From Magnaporthiopsis rhizophila (lineage: Eukaryota; Ascomycota; Sordariomycetes; Magnaporthales; Magnaporthaceae): a DNA stretch of 64,000 nt. The DNA lies in contig PYSS01000032.1 in the NCBI GenBank assembly GCA_003049465.1, forward strand, positions 62,001 to 126,000. The letters are read 5' to 3'. The notes under the pieces were generated by a model. That model saw nothing but the letters and a program-made list of their open reading frames with translations, did not search any database and had not been told where the DNA came from. This document shows, piece after piece, positions 48,861 through 60,736 of this stretch; within the stretch, counting starts at the first letter, position 1; every line of letters starts with the position of its first letter. A program made the position numbers and the translations under genes.

Positions 48861-50072
48861 CTCCTTCTTCTCTTCTTCGGTTGTTTAAAAAAACATGCAT
48901 GAGCAACTTTTCTTATTTCTATCTCTTTTATTCTTTTATGATACCCACGACATCAGATCACTTACGTCTTTTTTTAAAAACCCTCTCCTAAACGCTTTCC
49001 AGCAGCACACAAGCCTCTGGGAAGCGTATTTTCTTTTCTTTCTCTCTTCTATCTATATCCCCCAACGCAGGCTATGGTCTTGCTGGGTAGCAGAGAGCCC
49101 TTTTTTTTTTTTTTTTTTATTCTCTTGGGAGGCAGGGCGCAAAAGAGCTCCGCAGGGAGCCCACCGGGGCCATGATCAGACGGTGCCAAGGGAATCCACC
49201 TTGCTTTCGAGGCGTTTGCATTGCAAGGGGGCTGGCTTGTCGGACACTTGATTCCCACCTTTTAGGAGTATCGTAGCGGAGTCGGCCGCATTGTTTTGGT
49301 CTGGGTGGACATCTATCTGCATCATTTTTTTGTATGTGTTTTTACTCAACGGAATTCGGATTTGGTATCTCGGAACCACACTACAGCAAATGCAATTGGA
49401 TCGGGCTTGGCGGTGTTCTGTTTTATTTTCTTGTTTGTTATTTTCCGACGTCTGTTCCTCCCATTCATTCTTCCCATGAGCCCTGGCTCTCTGGGTGTTA
49501 GATGCAAGGGAGTGGACTGGTACGACTCGTTGTGCTGGGTCAGATACTGGCGAATGTTCAGCCTCGTGAATAAGGGACCATATGACACGCAAGCACTTGA
49601 CAAAAGACTCGCGCGGCGAGGCGATCGAGATCACTAAAGAGGCAGCTAAACTGGCGACTAACTAACTCTCTAACCGAGGCACCACGCACCACGCCCACGC
49701 ACGCACGCGCGCACGGTCATGGCCGCCGCCACCCACCCACTTCCTCGAGCCTCACCGACTATCCAAATAGGTAGGCATTTCCCAACACTTGGCTGGGCGA
49801 ACGGAACGATGCCATGCCTGCCTCCAACGACCAGTGGCGGCTACCTACTTACTAGTGAGTTAGTCTTTGGTCGTGAACCTTTGGTTCGAGCTGCAAGGGG
49901 GCGACGGGGGAGCGCGACCTCGATAGTCGCCTCACCCGAGGTGAACGTTTCCTCAGCTGACCCGCGTTCAGGTGCTTCTAGCTGGCTGCCCGGCGGAAAC
50001 ACGCACAAGTCCGTCGAACTCTATCTGGCAGTTTTCGTGAGACCGCAAAACCGCTATTAGGGGAGACCGTCG

Positions 50073-50180
<108 letters not shown>

Positions 50181-51881
50181 CCGGCCGGCATGGAGGCTGT
50201 CTCACTTTACGAGAAATCCCATCATCTCTAGCCGCTACTTGGGACGTCGTTGTACACCCCAAGCGCCCCAGGCGCCCCTTGCTAGAAAGAAAGCAAGCGC
50301 TCTCTGGAAAAAGGCAAATGTTCCCTGGTCCACCTGGGCCGTTGGGCCGGGAGCCGGAGATCGTCGCTTTGCTCTAATGGCCTCGAGGCGCCGGCCTAGC
50401 GAGCTGTGCTGTTCTACGGAGCTAGGCTGGTTCGAGCCCCACCCCGGCGCGTCCGTTTCTTGTCCCTCCACTATGTGTAGGTTCCCCTTCCTCCTCTTCC
50501 CAGGAGAAGCGGGGACAAGGGCCGCAGATGCGAGGAAGCGATCACAAGATTTGGGGATGTGTGATACGGGCAGCAACGGTAACAGCGGCGGCAGCCCCCA
50601 GGCGACCTGTGTCGTAACACCGCATAAGTTTGGCAATCTTAAAAGGGCCAAACGCTCGCGGGCGGGAAGCCTATGTAATGCGCCCACCTACGTCCAACGG
50701 GCAGCCCGACCACACACACACTACCACCACCCATCACCCACAGCCCCCATGTCCGCCGGGCCGCCTGACATTTATTTCATCATCGTTGCTCATTTTCCCC
50801 ACCTGAAAAAGCGAGCCGATGGGGGTGGCGAAAAGGATAAACATCGGAGTGGCGTTTTTTTAATTCTTTTTATTTTTATTTTTTTATGGATCGCATTAGC
50901 AAACACTCTGGGGGAGAAACGGGGCCCTGGGTTTTGGTTCAAACACACAGCAATGGGACCATAACGGAGAAAAGTCCGATGCAGGAGGAGATGGAAAGGC
51001 CGGTAGCGCATGCTGCAATAATGCCCTCCGACGTCACACACCACACACACACCCGCCCCTCGTGTGGGTGGTTGAGGGGTGTTGCCATTTTTGCCTTTTC
51101 AGCCATAAAGACGAGCCGTCGATAGGTTCATCTGTTCCCAAACTCTGTTTTCCTTTTTCATTCCGCAAATCCTGCTGCACCTGTCATCCCTCGTGTTAGG
51201 GCAACCCGTTTAGCAGCAAACGCTACGCCCAAGGGGGAAAAAACCAAGGGAGAATAGGACGAAAGGCTATCTTAGAAATTGTTAGCAGGAAAGCTTATAC
51301 ATGCACCATGACCGCAAAAATCAAGCCCCAACCGAGGCGGGATGGACGACGACGATGATACTAAAGTACACCCTTCTAGGGTCATAAACGTTAGATTCGG
51401 GGCGAACTTTAAAGAAAGCAAAAATGTGGCATAATGGAAAAGAAAAATAAAAAATAAAAAATAAAATAAAATATTTCCGAAATGGGAAGTGTTCGGATGA
51501 AAAGCGGGAGATCTAGCGTTTATGATCCTGGAAGGGTGTATAGGACCAGATAGGACAAACCAACAAATATGGCTGCCGGTGGGGGTGTGGGATGGATGAA
51601 TGACACGCCCAGGGCACAAAAGAGCAAAGAAGAAAAAAAGAACGGGAAAAAGAGGGGTGTGTGCTGGGGCGTATGATGTTTTTCACGGCGAGTCGTTGGA
51701 TTTAAGGTTTCCCGCTTCTGGTGGCACAGGCACATGTTGTGCCTCGCCAGGTTGTATTTTTTTCCAAGGCATGGCATTGGCTCGTTCGTTTCCCTTTTTT
51801 TCTTTCTTTTTTACTTTTCCTGTCTTACAATGGGCCCCAGCAAAAGGTAAAGGCCGCGGCGGGCAAAACCGAAGACGCACG

Positions 51882-51900
51882 ACACACACACACACACACA
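51882..51900. repeat. AC dinucleotide microsatellite
   Basis: Nineteen bases of alternating A and C. Confidence 0.9.
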
Positions 51901-52827
51901 TACACGCGCCACACCCGTCCGCGCCCACGCAAAGCCCTCTCTCCTCCATGTCCGAGCGGGCAGCGGGATACCTAGATAGACACCCAGTCGGTGTCAACTG
52001 AGGGGCCGAGCCAAGCATGACCAACAAACAGCACGACCAACTGGGCGCGTGTGGAGACGGCCTCCTCCACAGGGAGGAGGCCGGCCGGCCACGTGACGAC
52101 GATGGACTGACGGACGGACAGACGGACGTATAGATTGAATTTTTTTTTGACATTGCCACTCCCTTTACAACCTCACACACCCAAGAGAGTGGTAGAGCGT
52201 GAGCAGGTTTTGAGTTTGGGCTGACGTCGGGGCGGCTACGTTGGGTATCTTTCCAATATCGCTGCGGTTCCGGCGAGACCAAAAAAACGCCGGCGGCGGA
52301 ACCAAGGTCAAGCAAGTGTGCCAGTCCATCATAGCGCGGTGTATTGGAATCCGGCGGTGAGTGCGTTTTGATGGTACCCATGGGCGCTTGTAGATAGTAT
52401 ATACCTGACGTGCGTACAATGTATGCGTCGCGTCGTCTGTGCGCTTTTGTTGCACAGGGGCACATCCATCCAGAGGTGGGTGGCATCACAAGACGTCACG
52501 GGACTCTCTATGTGCCACATCCCTAGTCTTCAGCGGCCGTTGCCTGCCGGTAGTCCACCCTCGGAACCACGCGTCTTTCGTACATACACAGGTAGGTAAC
52601 TACTAGGTAGCCAGCCACAACCCCGGCCGTCCGTCCGTCCGCCCGTCCTTCTGTCAGTTCGTCAGTCAGTCCCATCTGCGGCATCTCAGCCTTCCGGGTC
52701 GCAAGAGCGGGGCGGCGACGAGCAAAGACGAGCAAAAGACGGGAGATCGAAACAAGACAAAAGTCGACAAGGCGACGGAAACCTACATACCTGGCAGGCA
52801 GGCAAGCAAGCAAGCACTAGCCATGCC

Positions 52828-52843
52828 ATCTATCTATCTATCT
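52828..52843. repeat. ATCT tetranucleotide microsatellite
   Basis: Four tandem ATCT units, just after a short AAGC repeat (52804-52816). Confidence 0.85.
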
Positions 52844-54117
52844 GCGTGAGTGCCCCAGAGAGTTTCGATTTTTGAGCCTGCATAGCCAAGAAGGGCAGGT
52901 CGCTTAGATCCGCTACAATACGTAAACCAAGATAGAAACCACACACCACCCCTCCCTCGCCTCCATTCTAGAAGAATTCTCTTCCTCGGGAGGGTGAAGC
53001 AAGGAACTTTCCACGACTAGCTGGTGGAGGGGAGGGGCAATGATGGGACGATTTTGACATTGGTTGGGGGACTTGTAAAACTCTTTTTTTTTTCTTGTTC
53101 TTTTCCTTTTTGGCCACAACCGGATCAAGCCCGACGTCCATGACCTGTTGGCAAAAAAGTGTATTGTATCAGCCACAGCTTTTATCGTTCCGCATGACAC
53201 GTCTCGTGACAATGCACACGCAAGACCCCGCCATGATCCAGGCCTTTACGACAGATAAGGGACAGAGAGTAAGTGCCTGACCAGCTTCAATAAAGAAGAT
53301 GAAGTACCATAAACTCTAAATAAATGCTATGTGTGTGTGCTTTCCCCCATCGTTGTCTCGGCCGGGACCCAAGGCCGGGGCGGTCCCTTTGCGCCCTCCA
53401 GCAGCAAGCCAACTTTGCCACCAAAAAAAAGAAAAATCAAAGGGTGTGATGTGATTGGTGGTAAACCGAGACTTAGAACGGGGGTGGGTGAGGGAGCTTT
53501 GGCCGAACGAGGTCTAGACCTTTGACTTGCCGCCCAGGAGAGGCAATTTACGGGCAGGAGATAACGCAAAAGAAAGAAAAAAAAAAGTCTGGACCAATCT
53601 ATATCCGAGACCTTCCAGAGTTGGAAAACCTTATTTTGGTCTAGTAGCCGTTTTAGGGAGACGTGAGTTTCGGCCGCGGGTTGGCGGCTGAGGGAAATCA
53701 CCAAGATAGGACTCACCGACAGCAGGCAAAACCCAAATGTGTTAAAGAGCGAAAGCGCGAGGACTGGGGTGGTTCTTTGCTTCGCGGCAGGCAAAATGAC
53801 GCGGCCAGTCCTGTTCCATTTGGTAGTAAAGGACTCTGCGTTTGACTTACAACGTCTCTCTTTTTTTCCTGTTCCATGTTACATATCCGTGAACTCATCC
53901 ATCCGTCCATTCATTGCATTGGCCACGTCGTTTCCGACTATTTTGGCTCCTTTTTGCTATTGGTCCGCCAGGTTAATTTTTCCTATCTCGGTAATTACTC
54001 TATCTACATACCCCGGCGCGCCCGCCCCTCGCCTCGGTGTGGGTGTCGGATGGGCTTGCCGCACTCCCTCCCTCGAAAAGTCCGAGCCCCAAGCCGCTCG
54101 ACGTGTCAAGCAAAGAG

Positions 54118-54138
54118 GTGTGTGTGTGTGTGTGTGTG
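54118..54138. repeat. GT dinucleotide microsatellite
   Basis: Twenty-one bases of alternating G and T. Confidence 0.9.
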
Positions 54139-55616
54139 ACTGGGAAAGATACGACCCTGGCTTTTCCCTTTGCTTGCTTCCAGGGCAGGGCAGGGCAGGC
54201 AGGGCATGCTGGCTGGCTATTCTTGGGGCCCAGGCCCTTCTTCCCCCCTGTCGTGCGCCCGCGTCTCGTTCACCACCCACGAGCTTGTTGCAGCCGCGCC
54301 CCGCACGTGGTCCCCGGAATCTAGTTGGTTCCCCACAGGGGTGGACTGAAGAGGGCGGCTGGCTGGGTGCGGACGGAACCAGCGCTAGGTACAACCCTGC
54401 GCAAATAATCACCGGCCCAAGAAGAGCCAGAGTTCGATTCGGGATTTGAACCACCGCGGCCAGCCCCACACTTCGGTGTCTGCTCCCTGCTTGACCTCAA
54501 ACTTTGGAGAAACACGAGGCTCACTTTGGGAAAATGAAGAATAAGAAGAAGAGAAGAAGTGGTTGCTGCTGCCTGCCGAAACAACACTTCCCTCTTCTGG
54601 TAGCCAATGTCCGCCTCGTGATGCAGCTAAGCAACCTACTCGGGACCTTTGCGCCATGAGCTAACCTAACCTAACCTAAGCCGGCGGGGTTTGCATTATC
54701 CCCGCCAGTCCGGAGCAGAGCCCAAGCTCCGCCCGGGGGGCGCCCGGCGATCAGGGGCGCCGACTAGGTCAGGGGCCGGGAAAAAGCTCCGCATCCGGAT
54801 CGAATTAGCGTTTGCGATTGTGCTGATCATTTTTGATCATGGATCGTGGTTTATTGTTTCTCATGCACACACAACGCACACGCACACACGCGCGTAGAAA
54901 CAACTCCGCATTGCTAAAACAAAGGACATCCAAGTACATAAAAATATCATAACCACATTGAGCGTCCTGCTTCATATCTATAACCAAAGTCGTCACGTCC
55001 CACACACATGCCTCGATCGCCTGCATGCTCCCAGACAACACGAGTACGAGCCCTCCCCCGTCCCTCATCCAAATCCATATGTACCGAGACAATACCATAC
55101 CCCATCCAAAGATATTCTATGAAACTGGCGTATAATCCGACGCGTCGTATGCCAGAGAACTAGCTGCTGAACCCCGCCAGCCTGAAAGAATGAACAGAAA
55201 AGAAGGAAAATACTCGTGACAATGGTCCTTGGCCGCGCCCGCCCGGCTAACCCAGTCGACCGGATCCCCAACGGGAATAAGGGTGGAGGAGGATCAGGCG
55301 GAGCAAGCGGAGTCCTCTCTGCCGACGGGATCACAGCGGGAATAGTCCGGCGCAGACGCCTGTGGCACCGCACGTGACACAACCCGGGATGCCGAGGCCG
55401 GCTCGGACTGGAATGGGCACACAACAAAGTTGCTCCACCGTCGCCCGGTCGACCCACTCATCTCCGTGGAGCCCCGGCACCGTAGGTGTTGTATATATCG
55501 ATCGGCACCAATGTATATCAAGAGATGAGACAAAATTGGCTCTCTTTTTCTTTTTTTCTTTCCCGTTCCCGTCACCCTCGCCCCCCGAGCATTCAACCCT
55601 CGCGTTCCTCATCCTC

Positions 55617-56141
55617 CTATACGCGAAGCTGCGACATGGTCGGGGCGCTGGAAAGGACGGAGCCGCCGCCGGCGCGACGGAACGTCCTGAAGGTGAAGAA
55701 GAGCGAGACGCAGAAGCAGAAGAAGAGGAACCAGAGGAACACGGCCGAGGCCTGGATCTCGCGGCAGCGCTTGGTGTCGTCGGTGCTGCCGAACCCGATC
55801 CAGTCGGTGCCCAGGTCGGCAGGGTCCAGGCTCCCGCCGCAGTTTGTGATCTTCAGCTTGGCCGCCAGCACGATGCCCGCGATGAAGGTGAAGAGCGTGG
55901 CGGCGCCGTCGAGCACCACGGCGACGGCCGGCGACAACAGGGTCGGGACGTAGTGGGTGACGAGGCCGTAGAGGGCGGCCAGCCACACGACGACGGCGAC
56001 GAACATGGCAAAGTTGACGGCGGCCTGCGCGCTCGGGGCCGCGCCCACGTTGAGCGCGATCATGTTGCCCACCAGCGCCGTCAGCAGCAGCACCCACAGG
56101 AGCTGCAGGAGCCGCAGCACGGTCCTGATGACATCCTCCAT
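55617..56141 (-). CDS. MARVEL-domain membrane protein, NCE102-like
   Basis: Intronless 174-residue frame, practically the length of yeast Nce102 (173). Four hydrophobic segments are visible at about 8-30, 40-63, 70-93 and 130-152, with a short Cys-containing loop between the third and fourth (NCGGSLDPADLGTDWIGFGS ... RC), the layout of fungal MARVEL proteins. Nce102 relatives sit in eisosome/MCC plasma-membrane domains and respond to sphingolipids, or act in non-classical export (family knowledge). The tail is Arg- and Ser-rich and probably cytosolic. Fungi hold several MARVEL paralogues, so orthology to Nce102 itself is not certain. Confidence 0.82.
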   Translation of the reverse strand: MEDVIRTVLRLLQLLWVLLLTALVGNMIALNVGAAPSAQAAVNFAMFVAVVVWLAALYGLVTHYVPTLLSPAVAVVLDGAATLFTFIAGIVLAAKLKITNCGGSLDPADLGTDWIGFGSTDDTKRCREIQASAVFLWFLFFCFCVSLFFTFRTFRRAGGGSVLSSAPTMSQLRV

Positions 56142-57966
56142 CGTTGATGTTGATAGTCGTCTGGGTGTAGTGTTGTGTGCTGATGATCGGTCGTGTTAGT
56201 GGGCGTGTTGCTGGGTGATAACAACGAGTGAACGCTCCTCGACACAAAGACGCTCACCCTCTGATGGATCTTGATCCAAGTTGAGTACCGCACTGTAGAT
56301 ATCGAGGCCTGAACGGTGGCGGCAAGGATATAGAGATCGACGCTTTGATGGGTCTTTGATGACGAAAAGCGATGTTGATGGAAGTGGGTTGATTCTCGTA
56401 GCCTGGTCCCAGACTGAATTTTTCTCCCTTCTTTTTTTCTTATTTCTCCCCACGTCGGTATATCTCAGCTTAAGTAGAGGAGATGAAAAAGCATGGAAAT
56501 CTGGAGAGAAAGACAATGTTTTGATTTAATACAGCTTTTTTTTTTTTTTTTTTTTTGTTTTGTGACGAGGTGGTGGCGTCAACAACAAATAAAAAAGGAC
56601 GGCAATTAAGACTGCTCACAGTCAGCTATAGGTAGGTGGTCACCTTTTTTTGCGTTGCCTGGTTCATCGAGAAACGCGGAGGAGCAACCGAAGCAAGCGG
56701 CAACACCACACCACCAAGGTCGGAAGGGTGTGTTCAGATGCGGGCCGATGACGTCGTTGGCCGGGCACTCGACATTGGTTAGCGGCGACCGACGACGTCA
56801 AGTTCGGCTGTTTTGCACTCGAGGCTCGCTGTTTTTTTCTTTTTTTCAGGACAAAAAACATCTGATCTCAGGCATTGCGTAGGAGGAAATCTTCTACAAA
56901 AAAAAATTAAAAAAATTCACTTGTTTACTTCCGCCCTTTACCTTCTCCGTTTTCCTCGCTGCGCGTGTCAACCCACGGGTCGACGATGCATGCAGCGCGC
57001 TGCACAAATGTCGAGCATTGCTTCTTTCCGACCCGCTTTTGCCCCGTCCCCCTCCACACAATCCTCATTTTGGCGGGGCAACAGCGTAGCGCCCGCCACT
57101 ATAAGCCCCTCGTTGACGTGATCCAATTAAGGTCAAGACCGCGTCAAAAAGATCGAAGCTTCTGACGGCCAATCAGGTTGCGAATATCTGTCCGAGCCCG
57201 AACAATGTCTTGCAGTCGGCCCGGGGCCCATGAGACTGAGCGGAATCAAGTGTCCCCCGTCTTTAGGTGCTTTAATGTGGCCAAAAAAGCAGCTTATTGC
57301 GTCTAGAACAGTCCGTGCCCGTCATCTGATCCTGCCCCAGTCAGGTAGAGATCTGTATTCTACCATGAAGAAATGTTACAGACGAATACGAACCAGCCGT
57401 ACCACGGACGGATAAGTTAGAAAAATCACAATGAATAAATACCGAGCGACTTGGCAGATAGATGGGCGCTTAGGTGCTAAATTGCTCCAGAGAGATGTGA
57501 CGATGTGAATGTTGGAGACAGTACGTAGTGTAAAGGTATGGGATGTTGTCGATGGCTGGAAACCGGATGGGCGTTTCGTCCCGGAGAGTGAATATTGCGC
57601 CTCAGCGCAAGAGAGCAACTTCGCTAAGCGAACACATCGTCCGATTTGTTGCGACCGCTCAGTAAGGAGGGCCATTCTTGGATATGCACCTGGAGCGCAG
57701 TCTTCGGCCCGTCGGTGTATGGCCGAAGTCCGTCTGGAAGATGGCGGCGACCAGGCGCGCCCACCAGCCAAGGATGGGCCGCCGCCTCACCAGTTCTCAC
57801 CACAGCCCGATGTACATCGACATGCCACTGTATTCGTTGCTGGACCCGAATCGGGTGTCCAGAGTACATGGTGGGCGGGGTTCTCTCGGGAGAGTCGGGT
57901 TGCGGTCAAGGCCGACAGGGGCATGGGCAGCCCTCCGGGGACGCAAGCCTCCACCGAAGGGCGTGC
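56142..57966. other. intergenic region upstream of the MARVEL gene
   Basis: 1.8 kb between two minus-strand genes. It contains a 21 nt T tract (56536-56556) and an AGGTAGGTGG motif near 56631. No supported coding sequence. Confidence 0.5.
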
Positions 57967-58375
57967 TCATAGGGACGATGCTGCCTCGGCGGCTCCAGCC
58001 GCCTCGAAGGCCTTCTTATTCGTCCATTTTATCTCGACGTTGTGCATCCATTCCATGTACCTAGCCCAGCCTGATGCAGAAATCAGTCAGCAAATGTCGT
58101 GGGCTGCCAGGAGAGGGTTTTGCGCCGGGCGTTGACGTGATTGGTTACGCACTCCAGTAGGCAAACTTGCGCCCAAAGTATTTCCCAGCAAACGGTATCA
58201 GCACCATCGTGAGCATCAGCTGCAGCTGCTCCAGGCTCGCCTCCCATTCCCTCTGAGCGTCCGAGTCTGCCTCGGAGCTGAGCAGCTCGGTGGATATCGA
58301 CGGCAGCGAGTCGAGGTCGTCGTTTTCTGATGGCGGCTGATCCTCATGCATGACGAACGAGTCCGAGGTCGACAT
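57967..58375 (-). CDS. small single-pass membrane protein, Mim2-like
   Basis: Exons 58375-58153 and 58070-57967 join in frame over an 82 nt intron (GTGCGT donor, GCTGAC/ACTGAT branch, ATCAG acceptor) to give 108 residues. It has an acidic N-terminus (SENDDLDSLPSISTELLSSE), then a conserved run, EWEASLEQLQLMLTMVLIPF, followed by AGKYFGRKFAYWSWARYMEW, and an Ala/Lys-rich tail. One hydrophobic segment flanked by GRKFAYW resembles the Mim2 component of the mitochondrial outer-membrane MIM insertase as I remember the family; this is a tentative call. The start at 58375 has a strong CCGCC context. An upstream in-frame start at 58507 would add 44 Arg/Pro-rich residues. Confidence 0.65.
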
Positions 58376-59123
58376 GGCGGGCTGCTTGATCTGTTGTGCG
58401 CGGCGGGAGGGACGGGATCGAGGATGCTCCGGTTGCCGGCCGACGAGGGGTAGAGGTTGTTTGGCGGGGATCCGAATGCCCTCGACATGGAACGAGCGAA
58501 CAGGCACCGCGTCCGAGGCGCAAACCGCGCAGATATGATATCAGGGCGCCAGGTGCGGGTGATGTGATGGGCGATGACGCTCAATTCGTCGGCGACAAAG
58601 GCAGCAGCGCAGGAGCGGCAAATGGGCGACGGGATCCCAGGTCCTGGGAGCTCTACAGTACTGGCCCGCTGCTTCCGGACCCACACACCGGGTCGATCAA
58701 GCGAGTGAGAAGGCCACGGCTCCGCCTAGATCATGTGACACGACATACGACTGGTTGGGCGATTCCGTCAAGATTCCATCAGCGTCTTCTGAGTCATCAA
58801 AAGGCGAACTGCTTTGGGTAAATCCAAAAAGTCAAGATCCTGGAACGACCTGATCAGAAGGAACCCCATCTTGCTAACGACACGGCGGTTTTGCAGCCCA
58901 GAAAGAGGGGAACCAGACGAGCCGATCAGAGCCTCAACAGCCCCAACAACCCAGAGCTCAACACAGCCCAACCAGACCAGCACCCAAGATTCCACCGCGG
59001 TCATTCAGACGAGCAGTCACCTATCACGCAGCGAAGGATTGAAGTCGTAATTGATCCCACCCCTGAGCTCTGCTTGTCGTCGAGCCCGACTTCACTGCGT
59101 GCAGCACCGAACAAGCCTGCAAT
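58376..59123. promoter_or_regulatory. divergent intergenic region
   Basis: 748 bp between the starts of the Mim2-like and eIF2 beta genes; probably holds both promoters. No other gene is seen. Confidence 0.5.
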
Positions 59124-60736
59124 ATGGATTCCGACGAGGTTAGTTAGCACTCAGCCAGCGGTTTTAGGCCGGCAGCCCCCTGTATTGCAACGCCGCCAAC
59201 CCACAAGATTCGCCAGATTCGTCAAGTGCGGGCAGCCCCTCCCACCATCCTCAGCACCGCCCGCCGCCACACACACAAAGTGGCACCCCACCACATTTCC
59301 ATGATTGCTCAGTGAGCAACATGACCTTCGTCAACCGTCCTTTGTGTGTGCCCCGTGCCGCTGTCCATCAGTATCTGCCATCGCGCTGCTGGACGCCACG
59401 TCCTTTGTTCTCTTGTCACTTCTCATCCTGCAGGCCCTATTTTCCCTGGCAAACGCCCCGCACAGGCATTTGATGGACGTCTACCCAACCTTGGTGGGAG
59501 AGAGGCAAAGAGCCGCAGAAAAAAAGTGACTGCAAAGTCAAAAATCGCGAGCAACCCGCTAACTTTCCGCTGGCCACCGAGCAGACCCAACTCCCCGAGC
59601 GCAAGGCCCGCAAGTCGGTCGCTTTCACAGAAGAGAAGCTGGTCGTCGACGCAGAGGGCAAGGTGACGAAGATGTCATCTCCAAACGACGACACCAAGGA
59701 CACGGCGCAGTCCCATACGCCTCGTACGCCACCGCTCTCCGCCGCCCTTGGTGCATTTACTGATGCATCGAATCAAGTTCCCGCCGACGATGCCGCCGCT
59801 CCCGCCGCCGCCGAGGATGACGGACTGGACCTCACGCTGAAGAAGAAGAAGAAGAAGCCCAAGAAGACGGAGGACGAGGAGGGCGGTGAGGATGCCGGTG
59901 GAGACGATGCCGCGGCCGATGACGGCGGCCTCGACCTGACGCTGAAGAAGAAAAAGAAGAAGAAGGTGCCCAAGGATGGCGAGGACGACTTTGCCGCCAG
60001 GCTCAAGGCCGCCAACCTGGAGGACAATGAGGGCGAGGATGGTGCCGAGGAGCAGGCCCCCGCCGTCGACGAGGGCGACATGGACGCCGGCACGGGCATT
60101 TGGCAGCACGACGCAACCCAGACGATCCCCTACGAGCTGCTGCTGAAGCGCTTCTACAAGCTTCTGGAGGAGAAGAACCCCGATCACGCAACCAGCGGGA
60201 CCCGCAGCTACAAGATCCCGCCCCCGCAATGTATGCGCGAAGGAAACAAGAAGACCATCTTCGCCAACCTTTCAGACATCTGCAAGCGTATGAAGCGTAC
60301 CGAGGAGCACGTGACGCAGTATCTGTTTGCAGAGTTGGGAACGTCGGGCTCGACCACGGGCGGCAAGGCCCTGGTTATCAAGGGTCGTTTCCAGCAGAAA
60401 CAGCTCGAGAACGTGCTGCGGAAATACATCAGTGAGTCACGGGCAATCCCGGCCACGCAAATTATTGCATTACTGACTGCTGACACCATCTGATCCCTCG
60501 GCTAGTCGAGTATGTCACCTGCAAGACCTGCCGATCGCCCGACACAGAGCTCAACAAGGGAGAAAATCGACTGTACGTGGCATCCTGGGACTCGCCTATC
60601 GCCATTTCCCCTACTGACATCAACGCATAGGTACTTTATCACGTGCAACTCGTGTGGATCTCGCCGCTCCGTCACAGCGATCAAGACTGGTTTCTCGGCA
60701 CAGATTGGCAAGAGAAAGAAGATGCTCAAGGGCTAA
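59124..60736 (+). CDS. SUI3: translation initiation factor eIF2 subunit beta
   Basis: Subunit of the ternary complex that delivers initiator tRNA; it binds eIF5 and eIF2B through lysine blocks (family knowledge). Exons 59124-59138 (five codons), 59585-60431, 60506-60572 and 60631-60736 join in frame to 344 residues. The early SVAF motif in ERKARKSVAFTEEKLVVD identifies the fungal N-terminus. Two lysine blocks follow repeated LDLTL motifs, with six and seven consecutive Lys. The conserved core runs YELLLKRFYKLLEEKNPD, YKIPPPQCMREGNKKTIFAN, LFAELGTSGS, GRFQQKQLENVLRKYIIEYV. The C-terminal zinc ribbon has CKTC and CNSC pairs, and the protein ends KRKKMLKG. The first intron is long for this genome (446 nt) and directly follows the fifth codon. 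Confidence 0.95.

Noticed and set aside
50378..50439. tRNA-like A and B boxes (TGGCCTCGAGG and GGTTCGAGCCC)
   Set aside because: The B box is perfect and the spacing is possible, but the T stem has two mismatches and no 5' sequence pairs with the 3' acceptor arm. At most a decayed tRNA-like or SINE fragment; too weak to annotate.
51683..52489. 268-codon minus-strand frame in the gene desert
   Set aside because: Low-complexity Cys/Val run from the AC repeat, no conserved motif, no splice support.
53739..54449. 236-codon frame in the gene desert
   Set aside because: It reads through microsatellites (Cys-Val runs from the GT repeat), has no domain and erratic composition.
54663..54678. CTAACC-like repeat resembling telomeric DNA
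   Set aside because: The period is five bases (CTAAC), only three and a half units, whereas the fungal telomere unit is CCCTAA. Not telomeric.
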